A stretch of 42,834 bases of DNA. It comes from a virus. The first letter of the stretch is position 1. Each line of letters starts with the position of its first letter. Shown here piece by piece: positions 10,040 through 18,546 of this stretch. Location: the IMG/VR virus record IMGVR_UViG_3300025896_000006, positions 1 to 42,834 of that record; one strand, given 5' to 3'. The notes under the pieces were generated by a model, which did not search any database, was not told the origin of the DNA, and saw only the letters and a list, made by a program, of their open reading frames with translations. A program made the translations under genes and the position numbers.

Positions 10040-11041
10040 TTATTTAGCGGTCCAGCCCGTAGCCGAGCCGTTATTAGCCGTTTTAACGTACAGGGATGTG
10101 GAGGTTGAGCCATCGAAGCGCAGGTAGATAGAGCCAATATTGGCTGTTACTACGCCTTCCGGACTTCCAGTACCCCACTTGATATAGCGAGGCTGCGATC
10201 CACCAGAGCTTCCATAACCTAATCGGATATCTTCTCCGGCATATATACGCTGCCAAGGGAGTTCGGCAGAACCGAGCAACATCGGCATTCGCACTCGATA
10301 AGAGTAGGTACCAGAAGTAAGAGAGAAAGAAGCTGCTGTTGTTGCGCCATTGCTTAATACTGTTCCGAGAGTTAGGGTATTAGATGTGTGAGAAAGTACC
10401 CGATAGCTTTCGCCCACATTCCCATCAGAGTTATAGATAGTAACTAAACCAAGCAGTAATTCATCAGGAGAAAAGCGAGCCGTGCTATCTGAAATTGTGC
10501 TTCCACCTTGTGTGATAGTACCGGTTCCCGCCACGATCGGAGTTCGTTCTCCAAGAAGGAAGGAAAGAGGGGAAAGGAACGATGGACCGCTAACAGAGTA
10601 AGTACCTTGTGGGTTTTGGATCATGGCCAGCTGCGCCCAGTTCATCTTTACCCAGTCAGTTTGGTTTGCTGGTTTTACTCCTTCAGTAAGATCGGGAACC
10701 TTACCAGCAGCCACTAAGAATTGAACAGTTTCATCATCTTCGTCACGGGTGCCAAGATTGGCAATTCCAATCCCTACTGCACGCTGCTGGGCGGATTGAT
10801 CTCGCCCGTCAGCAATGGTTAAGGGGGTGAATTGAAACTCTTGACGAGTGATCGCATTCCCCACTAATTCGAGAGATTTCCCCTTAAATGGAGTATCGCT
10901 TTCGAACAAAGGACTTCCATCAACACCGAGATGTTGGTGAGCAGAATAAGTCTCAATCTTTTTTTCAAGACCATCGATCTTGTCCAAAAGGGGTTGAGTA
11001 GCTTCCTCGATAAGTTGTTGGATTTGCTGTTCGTTAAGCAT
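10040..11041 (-). CDS. Structural protein with N-terminal coiled coil (tail fibre/adaptor type)
   Basis: A 333-aa protein. Residues 1-35 form a short coiled coil (LNEQQIQQLIEEATQPLLDK), followed by an HQHLGVDGSP element common in phage tail or fibre proteins, then a beta-rich body with many G, S and T. It ends 7 bases before the 1,422-aa gene. Its ATG overlaps the last codons of the 43-aa gene upstream, so translation is probably coupled. The position suggests a tail or fibre attachment role; no specific family is recognised. Confidence 0.7.
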   Translation of the reverse strand: MLNEQQIQQLIEEATQPLLDKIDGLEKKIETYSAHQHLGVDGSPLFESDTPFKGKSLELVGNAITRQEFQFTPLTIADGRDQSAQQRAVGIGIANLGTRDEDDETVQFLVAAGKVPDLTEGVKPANQTDWVKMNWAQLAMIQNPQGTYSVSGPSFLSPLSFLLGERTPIVAGTGTITQGGSTISDSTARFSPDELLLGLVTIYNSDGNVGESYRVLSHTSNTLTLGTVLSNGATTAASFSLTSGTYSYRVRMPMLLGSAELPWQRIYAGEDIRLGYGSSGGSQPRYIKWGTGSPEGVVTANIGSIYLRFDGSTSTSLYVKTANNGSATGWTAK

Positions 11042-11165
11042 GGAATTGAGGGGGTATCGGTTTAGGGTTTTTCATTTTATCGGCCGTGTCATTAGCCATA
11101 TCAGTTTTGATTTGCTCAATCTGTTCAGGAGTGAGAATAGGAGGCTGGATGATTGGAGTTTCCAT
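11034..11165 (-). CDS. Small Pro-rich protein (43 aa) in the virion operon
   Basis: This short frame starts METPIIQPPILTPEQIEQ and ends PQFHA. It fills the gap between the connector-like gene (ending 11167) and the 333-aa gene, whose ATG it overlaps by 8 bases. The gap-filling position and coupled stop/start support a real gene. Its function is unknown; it may be a small linker in the tail. Confidence 0.55.
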   Translation of the reverse strand: METPIIQPPILTPEQIEQIKTDMANDTADKMKNPKPIPPQFHA

Positions 11166-11166
11166 A

Positions 11167-11919
11167 TTAAGAACTCCAATCTACCGAGCGTTCCCATCCA
11201 TCTCCGTCCGCCATTGGGGCGAAGTTTTCTTTGCGCGGTCGTAAATTAACTTTTTTATCCTTACTACGTGCAGAATAGAACTCGATTAGGCCGTTAGCCA
11301 TTCGATCCCACTGCTTCATCAGAACAACCATCTTCTTTTCTAATCCGTTAGGAATACAGTAGTCGATAGCGGCACCGATAGAGAGTAGTTTATGATATTG
11401 ACGATTAAAGCCGGGTTCAGTAGTTGTAGATGCGGTCGTGAAGAGTACAGCATTACGTTTGTAGTAGACCTTCAACCCCTCGTTGTAGTCGTAGTTCGGG
11501 GTTGGATAAAGGATCAAAGAATTTCCCACTTTGTCGTAATACTGTGGAATGCCATTGGTGTGAGCGATTTCAGTCATCGCAGTGCCACGGCGATCTTGAT
11601 AATCAATCGGCACAAGCTGGATCGCTCGGCCATTAGGCTGTAAGAGTTCCAAGCGGATGATGTCAAGGAAGCTACCAGCAGCAATTTCATAGTTATTCTG
11701 ACCATTTACAAGGTCAGTTGTGCCAACTGGCAAGTCGGTTTGATTGTTGTCATCAAACTCCCATGTGCCATCAGCGCGCATTATTAACGACACGACTTCA
11801 TCAAGTCGGTTATTAACATTGCGAGTTTTATCGGCAATCGGGTAAGAGGATGAGTTTGTTCCGACTAAGAAGTCGATGTCATCCACTATCCCTAAGCCAG
11901 TTCCGGGGTTAAATTGCAT
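11167..11919 (-). CDS. Head-tail connector / tail-adaptor-like protein
   Basis: A 250-aa protein with an acidic N-terminal half (VDDIDFLVGTNSSSYPIADK, then RNVNNRLDEVVSLIM) and a helical C-terminal half with a basic tail. The pattern of repeated helices at residues 20-45, then GTWEFDDNNQTDLP, an N-Y-E-I segment and a middle beta domain with ILYPTPNYDY resembles the small structural proteins that podoviruses place between head and tail. The assignment comes from this pattern and the gene order, so it is tentative. No Shine-Dalgarno is seen; the leader is TTAATTAAACTAAT. Confidence 0.6.
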   Translation of the reverse strand: MQFNPGTGLGIVDDIDFLVGTNSSSYPIADKTRNVNNRLDEVVSLIMRADGTWEFDDNNQTDLPVGTTDLVNGQNNYEIAAGSFLDIIRLELLQPNGRAIQLVPIDYQDRRGTAMTEIAHTNGIPQYYDKVGNSLILYPTPNYDYNEGLKVYYKRNAVLFTTASTTTEPGFNRQYHKLLSIGAAIDYCIPNGLEKKMVVLMKQWDRMANGLIEFYSARSKDKKVNLRPRKENFAPMADGDGWERSVDWSS

Positions 11920-11929
11920 ATTAGTTTAA

Positions 11930-13705
11930 TTAAAATGTTGTTATGATAGCTTTTCCATTTCCGCCCTTACCAGAAGCACCTACTTCAGAACCTCCACCGC
12001 CGCCTCCGGGTTGAGAACCATCAGTCGCGGTTACCGAGTTACCTGCACCAGCACCGCCATTACCGCCATAAACAGAAGTTCCACCTGCGCTACCTGTGTT
12101 GTTATTAGCCCCAGATCCACCACCAGCACCACCATAAATACTGTTTCCACCACGAGCAGTTCCAGCACTGGTTCCAGTATCAGGGCCACCAGCACCGCCT
12201 CCACCGCCTCGGACGGAATCTCCGCCGTTGGTACCAGTGCTGTTTCCTGTTCCTCCACCTCCGCCGCCACCTGAATCATTATTCATACCAGCGACACCAG
12301 CAGTTCCACCTTTACCGAATCCACCAACGATGGTCGAGGTAGGGGCTCCTCCATTACCACCAGTTCCACCACCCGGCATCGCACTACCAGCACCTAACGC
12401 TCCACCACCGCCACCGCCTCCGACGTGCTGTGATACTCCGCCTCCACCAGCACCGCCGTAAGCAGTAAGAAGAGCTCCGAAGGTTGTATTTTCACCAGCG
12501 TTTCCAGCACCAGTGCTTCCAGCGGCTCGAGCTGCCCCACCATTACCGACAGTTACAGTGACATTGCCACCGAAAGAAGAAAGTTCGAACCAAGCTTCAG
12601 CGTAACCTCCGCCGCCACCTCCGCCTCCACCAGCTGTACTTCCACCTTCTGCGCCACCACCGCCGCCTCCCCACAATTGAACGAATACTTTCGTTCCAGT
12701 AGAAGGTTTGGTCCATGTTTGCGCTCCGGTTGAAGTGATGGTCTGTACGTTGATAGCACCCGGACCAGTATAGCCTGTGTAACCCGTATAACCTGTATAG
12801 CCAGTCGGTCCATTCGGACCAGTGTAACCGGTATAGCCAGTTGGGCCAGCAGGGCCAGTGTAGCCTGTGTACCCTGTGAAGTTGCCGGGTCCAGTGTAGC
12901 CTGTGTAACCGGTATAGCCGGTTGGGCCTTGTGGTCCAGTGTAACCAGTGTAGCCAGTTGCACCTTGAGAACCATTATTTCCAGCAGGACCTTGAGGTCC
13001 GGTGTAACCCGTATAACCTGTTGGGCCTTGTGCGCCCGGTGCACCATCGTCACCAGCTGGACCATCCGGTCCTGTGTAGCCAGTTGGGCCAGTGTAACCA
13101 GTGAAATTCCCCGGACCAGTATAACCGGTGTAGCCAGTGTAACCAGTTGGGCCAGTAGCACCTTCGGATGCAGCAGGACCTTCCGGTCCAGTATAACCAG
13201 TGTAACCGGTAGGACCGATTGGTCCGGTGTAACCGGTATACCCAGTAAAGTTTCCCGGTCCAGTGTACCCTGTGTAACCTGTTGCGCCGATCGGGCCAGT
13301 GTAGCCCGTGTAACCAGTTGGACCTTGGGGTCCGGTATATCCGGTGTAGCCTGTATAACCAGTAAAAGCACCGGCACCTGTGTAACCCGTGTAGCCTGTT
13401 GGGCCTTGAGGGCCAGTATAGCCAGTAGCACCTATTGGGCCAGTATAACCGGTGTAACCAGTAGGACCAGTTGCGCCTTGTGGACCAGTGTAACCAGTGG
13501 CACCGATTGGACCAGTGTAACCAGTTGGGCCAGTATAGCCAGTCGCACCAGTGTAACCGGTGTAGCCAGTCGGACCAGTGGCACCCATCAAGTTGGTTTT
13601 GGTAGACTTCTTTGTCTCACCAGTCGCCAAATCAACGAACGGAATGACATCAGTGTCAGTCGGGGTTCCAGCGGTAAGTTGTGTAATTTTTTTATCGACA
13701 GCCAT
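11930..13705 (-). CDS. Collagen-like (GPTGYTG) fibre with glycine-rich tip
   Basis: A 591-aa protein. Residues 1-38 form a short N-terminal head ([21 protein letters not shown]) typical of phage fibres. Residues about 40-315 are almost pure Gly-X-Y triplets dominated by GPT, GYT, GPQ and GAT, with interruptions such as GNFTG and GAFTG. Residues about 320-591 form a glycine-rich domain opening with a V-Q-L-W-GGGG motif. The triplet part should form a trimeric collagen-like shaft and the glycine-rich part a binding tip. Thr in the Y position of GPT triplets is the known O-glycosylation site in bacterial collagens such as BclA, and a glycosyltransferase gene lies one gene upstream. Glycosylation here is inference. 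Confidence 0.85.
   Translation of the reverse strand: MAVDKKITQLTAGTPTDTDVIPFVDLATGETKKSTKTNLMGATGPTGYTGYTGATGYTGPTGYTGPIGATGYTGPQGATGPTGYTGYTGPIGATGYTGPQGPTGYTGYTGAGAFTGYTGYTGYTGPQGPTGYTGYTGPIGATGYTGYTGPGNFTGYTGYTGPIGPTGYTGYTGPEGPAASEGATGPTGYTGYTGYTGPGNFTGYTGPTGYTGPDGPAGDDGAPGAQGPTGYTGYTGPQGPAGNNGSQGATGYTGYTGPQGPTGYTGYTGYTGPGNFTGYTGYTGPAGPTGYTGYTGPNGPTGYTGYTGYTGYTGPGAINVQTITSTGAQTWTKPSTGTKVFVQLWGGGGGGAEGGSTAGGGGGGGGGYAEAWFELSSFGGNVTVTVGNGGAARAAGSTGAGNAGENTTFGALLTAYGGAGGGGVSQHVGGGGGGGALGAGSAMPGGGTGGNGGAPTSTIVGGFGKGGTAGVAGMNNDSGGGGGGGTGNSTGTNGGDSVRGGGGGAGGPDTGTSAGTARGGNSIYGGAGGGSGANNNTGSAGGTSVYGGNGGAGAGNSVTATDGSQPGGGGGGSEVGASGKGGNGKAIITTF
12760..13590. repeat. Collagen-type tandem repeat DNA (9-base units)
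   Basis: About 830 bases consist of imperfect 9-base multiples coding Gly-X-Y triplets, mostly permutations of CCAGTGTAACCAGTTGGG on the plus strand. Synonymous changes vary between units, so the array is maintained at the protein level. Such DNA is prone to length change by slippage, and short-read assembly may have collapsed or expanded it. Confidence 0.85.
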
Positions 13706-13708
13706 ATT

Positions 13709-13963
13709 TTAGTTTTTAGGTAGGTTAGTCCAAGAGGAAAGTTGTTTAGTAGCCCTTGAAAAAACAGAAGATGCTTTAGAGGGATGATTGTAGGTAGAAC
13801 TATTTTTGTCGTTGTTATCGAAAGAGTGATCTTCCAAGATAATTTTCCCGCCATCTTCCATCAACAGGTATGCTCCATCTTCCTGAAGTAAGAAACTGAT
13901 CAGCTTCTCTTTAATACCATTGACGTAGGTAGAAACGCTTTTCGTTAAGTTAGTCCACGGCAT
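13709..13963 (-). CDS. Small structural-operon protein (84 aa)
   Basis: The frame starts MPWTNLTKSVSTYVNGIKEKL and contains two similar segments, LLQEDGAYLLMEDGG and IILEDHS, a pattern often seen in small phage virion proteins. Its start overlaps the end of the glycosyltransferase gene by 14 bases and it ends 3 bases before the collagen-like gene. Its function is not recognised; its position suggests a small virion component. Confidence 0.6.
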   Translation of the reverse strand: MPWTNLTKSVSTYVNGIKEKLISFLLQEDGAYLLMEDGGKIILEDHSFDNNDKNSSTYNHPSKASSVFSRATKQLSSWTNLPKN

Positions 13964-15698
13964 AAAGTTGTTTTAATTTTTTATCAAGTAAAGCTCGATC
14001 GTGTTCCACGTGATCAGGGTTCCAAGCCAGTTTATAGACTTCATCCCATTCAGCTCCTCGGCTGAAATGCTTATGTAGTACGTGCGCGTGTTCGCAACGA
14101 TCTGCTTCTCCAAGTTTTTTGGCTTTCGCCCACAGGAGATTATCAACACCGACATGATAAAATTCGGTATCAAAGATCTCCCCACCAAGCTGCGGAATCA
14201 AATCCCGCTTTATAAGGAAATGTTCACAAATATTCCCTTCATCGGGTGAGACCTCGCCAGTGTTAAACGCCACTAATTTCTTTTTATAGTAGAGCGAATG
14301 TAACACTGCGTTCATAACAGAATCAGATAAGAAGGAAGTGTCGTTCGATCCGTAGACAATATAGTCTCCGGTTGAGCGAGCCACTCCTTTTTTGAAAGTG
14401 ATAGGTACACCCATTCGATTCTCGAAGTTGTCTTCTTCGACAATGACTTCAAGTAATTCCTTCGGGTAGTTTAAGTTCGAAACAGCATTAAGAGCTTTTT
14501 CTAACCCATCAGGACGACCAAGAGTAGGAATAACTATCGAGACTTTAGGAAGTGGGTAATGCTTTGCATCGGCTAAATACTTTTGGTTCATCGGCTGGTA
14601 GTGCCAAGCTTCGAGAAAATGCTTGTAACTACCTTCATAATCGCCTAACTGCCAGAGAGCCCAATAAAGGATCTCGTGCGGGTAGAAAGTATAATGAGCT
14701 TGATTGTCAGCGTAAAATCCACTGGTTGTAACAGTGAGTGCTGCACTCGCGAAAGCTGCTGCTTCTTGAGCCTTCCCATTTTTGTAGTAGAAATCAGCCA
14801 ATCGCATTAACGCCTCACGTCGGTATGGTGCTGTTTGATAAGCATCGAACCAATAAGAGATAGCGTATTCATTTTGACCCAGCTGCGCGTAAGCGTCGCC
14901 GATGAAAATTTGAGATTGGGATTTTTCTGCTGGCCATTTATCCATTCCGACGTGTCGGTGTAATTCCTTCACAGCAGATTGTATTCGGCCAGTCCATAAC
15001 ATCTCGCGACCTAAGTAGTGAGAGTTCCGGTCATTGTCCGGATCAAGATAACAATCGAGAGCGAGCCCTCGTAAGTAACCAGATCGATCCGTTTCGTGAT
15101 TCTGATAATGTTCAAGTTTGATGATTGATTCATCTAAGAATTGAGGAGTAGCACGCCCAGAGAGAACCTCGTGGATGATACCTACCCATTTCATTTTCTT
15201 GTAGTTATAGAATTTGCAGTGACGAAACTTTATAGCTTCGTTTCCATATTCATCGTGTGAGAATACAAAATTGTATTCTAATTGATCGGCACCATCAGCA
15301 ATAAGTTTGTTGATAGCATCGAGATCTAAACGCGTATAGACCTCATCGCAATCCGGCATAGCGACCATTTCAGTCGGACTGAAATTGGCAATGTAGTTAC
15401 GCGCGGATGCGTAGTCGAACAGTCGATCCCCTGCTTTGACTAACGGCTCCTCGTCTTCAACCACGAATCGAGTGTTGATTTTTTGGGCGAGTTCCGCATC
15501 TATGGTTTTAATGAACTTCTCCCCTACGGCGTGGACTTCACAGCCCAAGCCTTCGGCGATTTTAATCGTTTCGTCTGTACTACCAGTGTCGAGTAAAAGC
15601 ACCTTACCGCCACGAGTTTGGAACTCTTTAAGAGAATCCATCAAACGTGGGAGTGTTTTAGATTCGTTTTTGGCAATTAGACAAACGGAGAAGTTCAT
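13950..15698 (-). CDS. Two-domain GT2-type glycosyltransferase with TPR-like middle
   Basis: A 582-aa protein. Residues 1-130 match a GT-A (family 2) fold: the start VCLIAKNESKTLPRLMDSL, LLLDTGSTDET for nucleotide-sugar binding, and the D-x-D-like PDCDEVY. Residues about 230-375 contain paired helices with W/Y/A/L spacing like tetratricopeptide repeats (LGQNEYAISYWFDAYQTAP). Residues about 385-560 start VSIVIPTLGRPDGLEKAL, a second GT2-like domain with VYGSNDTSFL as a possible metal-binding segment. It is embedded in the virion operon between coat/decoration genes and the collagen-like fibre. The substrate is unknown; modification of the phage's own fibre is the favoured inference. Confidence 0.85.
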   Translation of the reverse strand: MNFSVCLIAKNESKTLPRLMDSLKEFQTRGGKVLLLDTGSTDETIKIAEGLGCEVHAVGEKFIKTIDAELAQKINTRFVVEDEEPLVKAGDRLFDYASARNYIANFSPTEMVAMPDCDEVYTRLDLDAINKLIADGADQLEYNFVFSHDEYGNEAIKFRHCKFYNYKKMKWVGIIHEVLSGRATPQFLDESIIKLEHYQNHETDRSGYLRGLALDCYLDPDNDRNSHYLGREMLWTGRIQSAVKELHRHVGMDKWPAEKSQSQIFIGDAYAQLGQNEYAISYWFDAYQTAPYRREALMRLADFYYKNGKAQEAAAFASAALTVTTSGFYADNQAHYTFYPHEILYWALWQLGDYEGSYKHFLEAWHYQPMNQKYLADAKHYPLPKVSIVIPTLGRPDGLEKALNAVSNLNYPKELLEVIVEEDNFENRMGVPITFKKGVARSTGDYIVYGSNDTSFLSDSVMNAVLHSLYYKKKLVAFNTGEVSPDEGNICEHFLIKRDLIPQLGGEIFDTEFYHVGVDNLLWAKAKKLGEADRCEHAHVLHKHFSRGAEWDEVYKLAWNPDHVEHDRALLDKKLKQLYAVD

Positions 15699-15700
15699 AG

Positions 15701-15961
15701 TTATGCAGTTGGTTTAGCGTTTACAGTTAGCTTGGAAGCTCCTGCGGTGACGATGGATAGACCTTTCATCACAGCACAGTTGAAAGTATATGTACCTTCA
15801 GCGATAGAAGCTTTCAATACAGCGATAGTGGTAGCACCATCTTTGATGGTGATAGTACCTGCTGCGGTTTCACCCAGCACGATAGTACCGAGAATCATCG
15901 GACCAGTACCGATAGTAGTGGTGGTCGCAGAGGAAATATAAGTTGGTTGGAATGAATCCAT
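15701..15961 (-). CDS. Small beta-rich decoration-type virion protein (86 aa)
   Basis: The protein is rich in T, G, A, I and V with alternating hydrophobic residues (TITIKDGATTIAVLKASI), indicating a small beta-sandwich. It lies between the coat-associated genes and the glycosyltransferase, as expected for a capsid decoration or head-fibre protein. The leader TTAAAACAAAACAACT before ATG has no Shine-Dalgarno sequence. The role is inferred from fold type and position. Confidence 0.65.
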   Translation of the reverse strand: MDSFQPTYISSATTTTIGTGPMILGTIVLGETAAGTITIKDGATTIAVLKASIAEGTYTFNCAVMKGLSIVTAGASKLTVNAKPTA

Positions 15962-15987
15962 AGTTGTTTTGTTTTAATACGACTAAA

Positions 15988-16005
15988 GGGGCAGATGACT
16001 GCCCC
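15988..16005 (-). terminator. Hairpin after the 144-aa gene (GGGGCAG stem)
   Basis: A 7-bp perfect stem, GGGGCAG/CTGCCCC, with a 4-base loop lies 6 bases beyond the stop of the upstream gene. On the minus strand it is followed by TTTAGTC, only a weak U-tract. It could end part of the transcripts or protect the 3' end of the coat mRNA. Confidence 0.5.
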
Positions 16006-16010
16006 AATAA

Positions 16011-16445
16011 TTAAGCTTCTTTTGTTACGACACCAGCATAGCCAGTGACGATCCATTGTGTTCCATCACAGAACAAATCAGCATAGTTGCCGATCACGCC
16101 AGCGATGTTCAAGTATTTAGTTACAACAGCCGACCCGTTAAGGTTGATTGCTTCACCGGTTACAGGAAGAGCGCGAACGATTTGAGCGGCTAAGACGTTG
16201 ATGGTAAGAGTTTTACCAATAGAATCTTTAACTGCTGGAAGTGTAAGCACAGTAGTGCCATCATCTCCAGAGTTATTGAAGATACCATCAAGCTCGGAAG
16301 CTAAAATGGTGTAATCAGAAGTCTTTGTAGTAACAGTTGCAGTGCGACGATCAACTTGTGGGTAGAATGTAGACTTAGTTGAACTAAGGAACAAACCACC
16401 AGCTAATCGGCCGATGAACTGTTTTACTAATCCGTTAGAGATCAT
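16011..16445 (-). CDS. Head decoration/fibre-like protein (144 aa)
   Basis: A hydrophobic N-terminal stretch (LVKQFIGRLAGGLFLSS) is followed by a beta-rich body. It contains LASELDGIFNNSG and VLTLPAVKDSIGKTLTI, a pattern common in short phage head-fibre and decoration proteins, and ends with FCDGTQWIVTGYAG. It is immediately downstream of the coat protein gene and separated from it by strong hairpins. The function is inferred from the pattern and location. Confidence 0.65.
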   Translation of the reverse strand: MISNGLVKQFIGRLAGGLFLSSTKSTFYPQVDRRTATVTTKTSDYTILASELDGIFNNSGDDGTTVLTLPAVKDSIGKTLTINVLAAQIVRALPVTGEAINLNGSAVVTKYLNIAGVIGNYADLFCDGTQWIVTGYAGVVTKEA

Positions 16446-16475
16446 GATCTTACTTTATGTTAATGGTATAAGATC

Positions 16476-16510
16476 GGGGGATTGAAAGACCCTCCCCCGG
16501 GGGGTTCAGC
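16476..16510 (-). terminator. G/C-run hairpins after the coat gene
   Basis: The interval holds GGGGG, a 13-base loop and CCCCC, and also CCCCCGGGGG, so two competing stems can form just beyond the coat stop. No U-tract follows on the minus strand. Strong structure after the coat gene could raise coat mRNA stability or reduce read-through. Confidence 0.45.
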
Positions 16511-16521
16511 TTAAGCTAAGG

Positions 16522-17727
16522 TTATACCCAAGAAGAAGCGTCTTGCTTCACGTAAGTGATAGCATCTTTCATTTGATCGAATACCTTAGAACCGTAAAGC
16601 ATCCAAGGGTATACGTAGCGGCCCAATCGCTTTTCAGCAAGACGGAACTCTACGCTTGGGCTCTTTTGAGCAACCAAGTCAATCGCACCACGCTTCATAA
16701 ACATAGGGAATGAAGAGTGAGAGGTGATAGCAAAGTTAGCAGCAGCTTCAGACATCGCAAGGTCACCATTACCAGTGATGGTAAAGGTTGTGCCGGATGG
16801 AGTAGTAGCAGCAACATTAGCTTTCAAAAGTTTGCGGCGAGATACAGCAGAAAGCTGGATCCACTTAGTACCAACACCAGTAGCACTGTTGTTGATAGCG
16901 TTAGCCAAGTTGATCATAGTATCAACTGCGTTAGTTTCAATTAACACGTTTCCAGCGGTAGAACCGATAGAAGACACGAAAGTGAAAGTAACACCACCCA
17001 AAGTGAAAGTTTCAGCGTTGGATGGGTTGTTGGTTGTAGCACCGAAAGTGATTAAGGTGCTGAATGGTACGTTGTTAGAAACAACGATATCAAAACCAAA
17101 ACGCTTTGCAACCATTCCGTTGTCGGAAACAGTTTCACCAAAGCCGGTTTCACGGGCACCTACGTACAAACGTAGAGTTTCAAGCAAGCGGTTACCGATA
17201 ACGGCAACACGTTCACCTACAGGTACATCTTCAGCATCAAGCTTACGAGCACCTACAGCAAACATATTTGCAATGTTGCTGGTGGAAATAGCGATAGAGC
17301 CAGTTCCAGAACCACCCAAGTCTTGCGCAGAGATGAAACCACGAGCATCGCTGTAGTGGCTCAAAACACGTTGGTCAAGGATGTTGTTCAAAACGCGTTG
17401 AGCGTCAGCTGCATATTGAGCAGCAGAATCCCACTTGTTTTGGATTTTGTCGAGGTCATCGACGTAGAAAGGTACTACTTTTGCAGTATCTACAGAAAGG
17501 TATTCATCAGTAGCAGTCAAATCATTGAAAGTGCTGATATCAGTACCCTTAGTGTAGGTCTGACCCGCTAAGTACGAGCGGTATGGTTTGTGCAAAGTAT
17601 CTCCATCACGAAGATCTGCGCGTAGTTCGGTGTTAGCCAAACCAAGAGCAACAGATTCCTTGAAGAAAATGCCTTGCATTTCAGCTGCCCAGTATTCCGG
17701 GTTAAAAGCTGTTAATTCATTGGCCAT
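16522..17727 (-). CDS. Major capsid (coat) protein with inserted domain
   Basis: A 401-aa protein. The N-terminus, MANELTAFNPEYWAAEMQGIFF, and the middle part with YVDDLDKIQNKWDS and RVLNNILDQRVL are typical of HK97-fold coats of the P22/podovirus type. Residues about 220-325 (FTLGGVTFTFVSSIG through FTITGNGDLAM) look like an inserted beta domain; the HK97 core resumes with FPMFMKRGAIDL. The gene lies downstream of the portal and scaffold genes as expected. The leader AAAAACAAAGACCAAT is A-rich with no Shine-Dalgarno sequence. Confidence 0.85.
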   Translation of the reverse strand: MANELTAFNPEYWAAEMQGIFFKESVALGLANTELRADLRDGDTLHKPYRSYLAGQTYTKGTDISTFNDLTATDEYLSVDTAKVVPFYVDDLDKIQNKWDSAAQYAADAQRVLNNILDQRVLSHYSDARGFISAQDLGGSGTGSIAISTSNIANMFAVGARKLDAEDVPVGERVAVIGNRLLETLRLYVGARETGFGETVSDNGMVAKRFGFDIVVSNNVPFSTLITFGATTNNPSNAETFTLGGVTFTFVSSIGSTAGNVLIETNAVDTMINLANAINNSATGVGTKWIQLSAVSRRKLLKANVAATTPSGTTFTITGNGDLAMSEAAANFAITSHSSFPMFMKRGAIDLVAQKSPSVEFRLAEKRLGRYVYPWMLYGSKVFDQMKDAITYVKQDASSWV

Positions 17728-17784
17728 ATTGGTCTTTGTTTTTCTTAATTACTTAACAAATAATACGAATACTTCCCCAAGACC

Positions 17785-18414
17785 TTACTGGTCTTTAAGC
17801 CACTTCTTGTATTCGCCCCATTGTTCACGCCCTTCGGCGGTCGATAGGTCGAAGTCAGATGGCTTGGCATCTGCGAAGTCAGCCTTAGCGAAGCTTTTCT
17901 GCTTTTTCGAAATTGTCGCGTCTTCAATCTTTTTCTTTTCTGCCTCTTCCCCTTTCAGGAAATTGATGTACTTAGAATTAGCAGCTTGAGTAACTGACAA
18001 GTTATTCGATTGAGCGTACTTCTTGATTTCACCGCGAATTTCTTCGCTCACGTCCAACGCGTCAAGGTCGCGCTTGAAGAGTTTCGCTTCAAGACGTGCG
18101 TCCACATCATCCTCGGTGAGAGTGACGTTAGCCGGTGGGCTTTGTTTTTCGGACGGCTTTGGTTTTGGTTTTTCTTCTGGTTTAGCCGGCTCTTCTTTTG
18201 GAGCTTGCTTAACCCACTTGCCCGTTTCCGGGTCTTTGACCTTGCCTTCAGCTTTCATAAGGCGAGCGAAGAGCTGCTTATTCTTGCCTTTGACACTTTC
18301 TATATCTTCCTCGTCGTCTTCGTCGTCGAGGACTATATCGTTGAGATCTAAGTCCTGATCTTCAACTTCATCGCCTGTTTGAGAGTTAGGCTTCTCGATT
18401 TCTGGATCTGCCAT
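17785..18414 (-). CDS. Scaffold-like acidic protein (209 aa)
   Basis: It starts MADPEIEKPNSQTGDE. An upstream extension to 18474 lacks ATG and crosses a hairpin, so I prefer the ATG at 18414. The N-terminal half is extremely acidic (VLDDEDDEED), followed by a basic Pro/Lys-rich linker and a helical C-terminal part with FAKADFADAKPSDFDLST. The gene sits directly upstream of the coat gene, the classic scaffold position. Identity rests on composition and gene order. Confidence 0.7.
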   Translation of the reverse strand: MADPEIEKPNSQTGDEVEDQDLDLNDIVLDDEDDEEDIESVKGKNKQLFARLMKAEGKVKDPETGKWVKQAPKEEPAKPEEKPKPKPSEKQSPPANVTLTEDDVDARLEAKLFKRDLDALDVSEEIRGEIKKYAQSNNLSVTQAANSKYINFLKGEEAEKKKIEDATISKKQKSFAKADFADAKPSDFDLSTAEGREQWGEYKKWLKDQ

Positions 18415-18494
18415 ATTTGGGAGGGGTTTGGATTCCCCATTTCTGCAACTATTAGAAGAGCAGTTGCCGCTCAAAAAAACAACGTCATTACGAC

Positions 18495-18546
18495 GCTGTT
18501 TTAACCACCTAAGAGCTTTGCAGAGAACTTAAGTGGCTGAAACAGC
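18495..18546 (-). promoter_or_regulatory. Long RNA hairpin upstream of scaffold/coat genes
   Basis: Two 19-base arms (18495-18513 and 18528-18546) pair with 16 Watson-Crick pairs, two G-U pairs and one mismatch around a 14-base loop. It lies in the leader of the scaffold-coat transcript, 80 bases before the start codon. There is no U-tract, so an RNase-processing or regulatory role is more likely than termination. A short palindrome, AGCTTTGCAAAGCT, lies at 18552-18565 and repeats part of the loop. Confidence 0.55.

Noticed and set aside
12000-13600. Possible CRISPR array because of regular repeats
   Set aside because: The repeat period is 9 bases and fully coding as Gly-X-Y triplets; there are no unique spacers.
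12553-13723. Long open frames in the other phases of the collagen-like and glycine-rich regions
   Set aside because: They arise from 9-base repeats and G/C-rich triplets lacking stop codons in several phases; their proteins are low complexity and they overlap the well-supported fibre gene.
15976-15990. TAATACGACT, resembling the start of a T7 RNA polymerase promoter
   Set aside because: Only the first ten bases match; the CACTATAGGG part is absent, it points opposite to the genes, and no phage RNA polymerase is seen.
16724-17356. 210-codon plus-strand frame opposite the coat gene
   Set aside because: It is the antisense of a well-supported coat gene and has no ribosome binding site or conserved motif.
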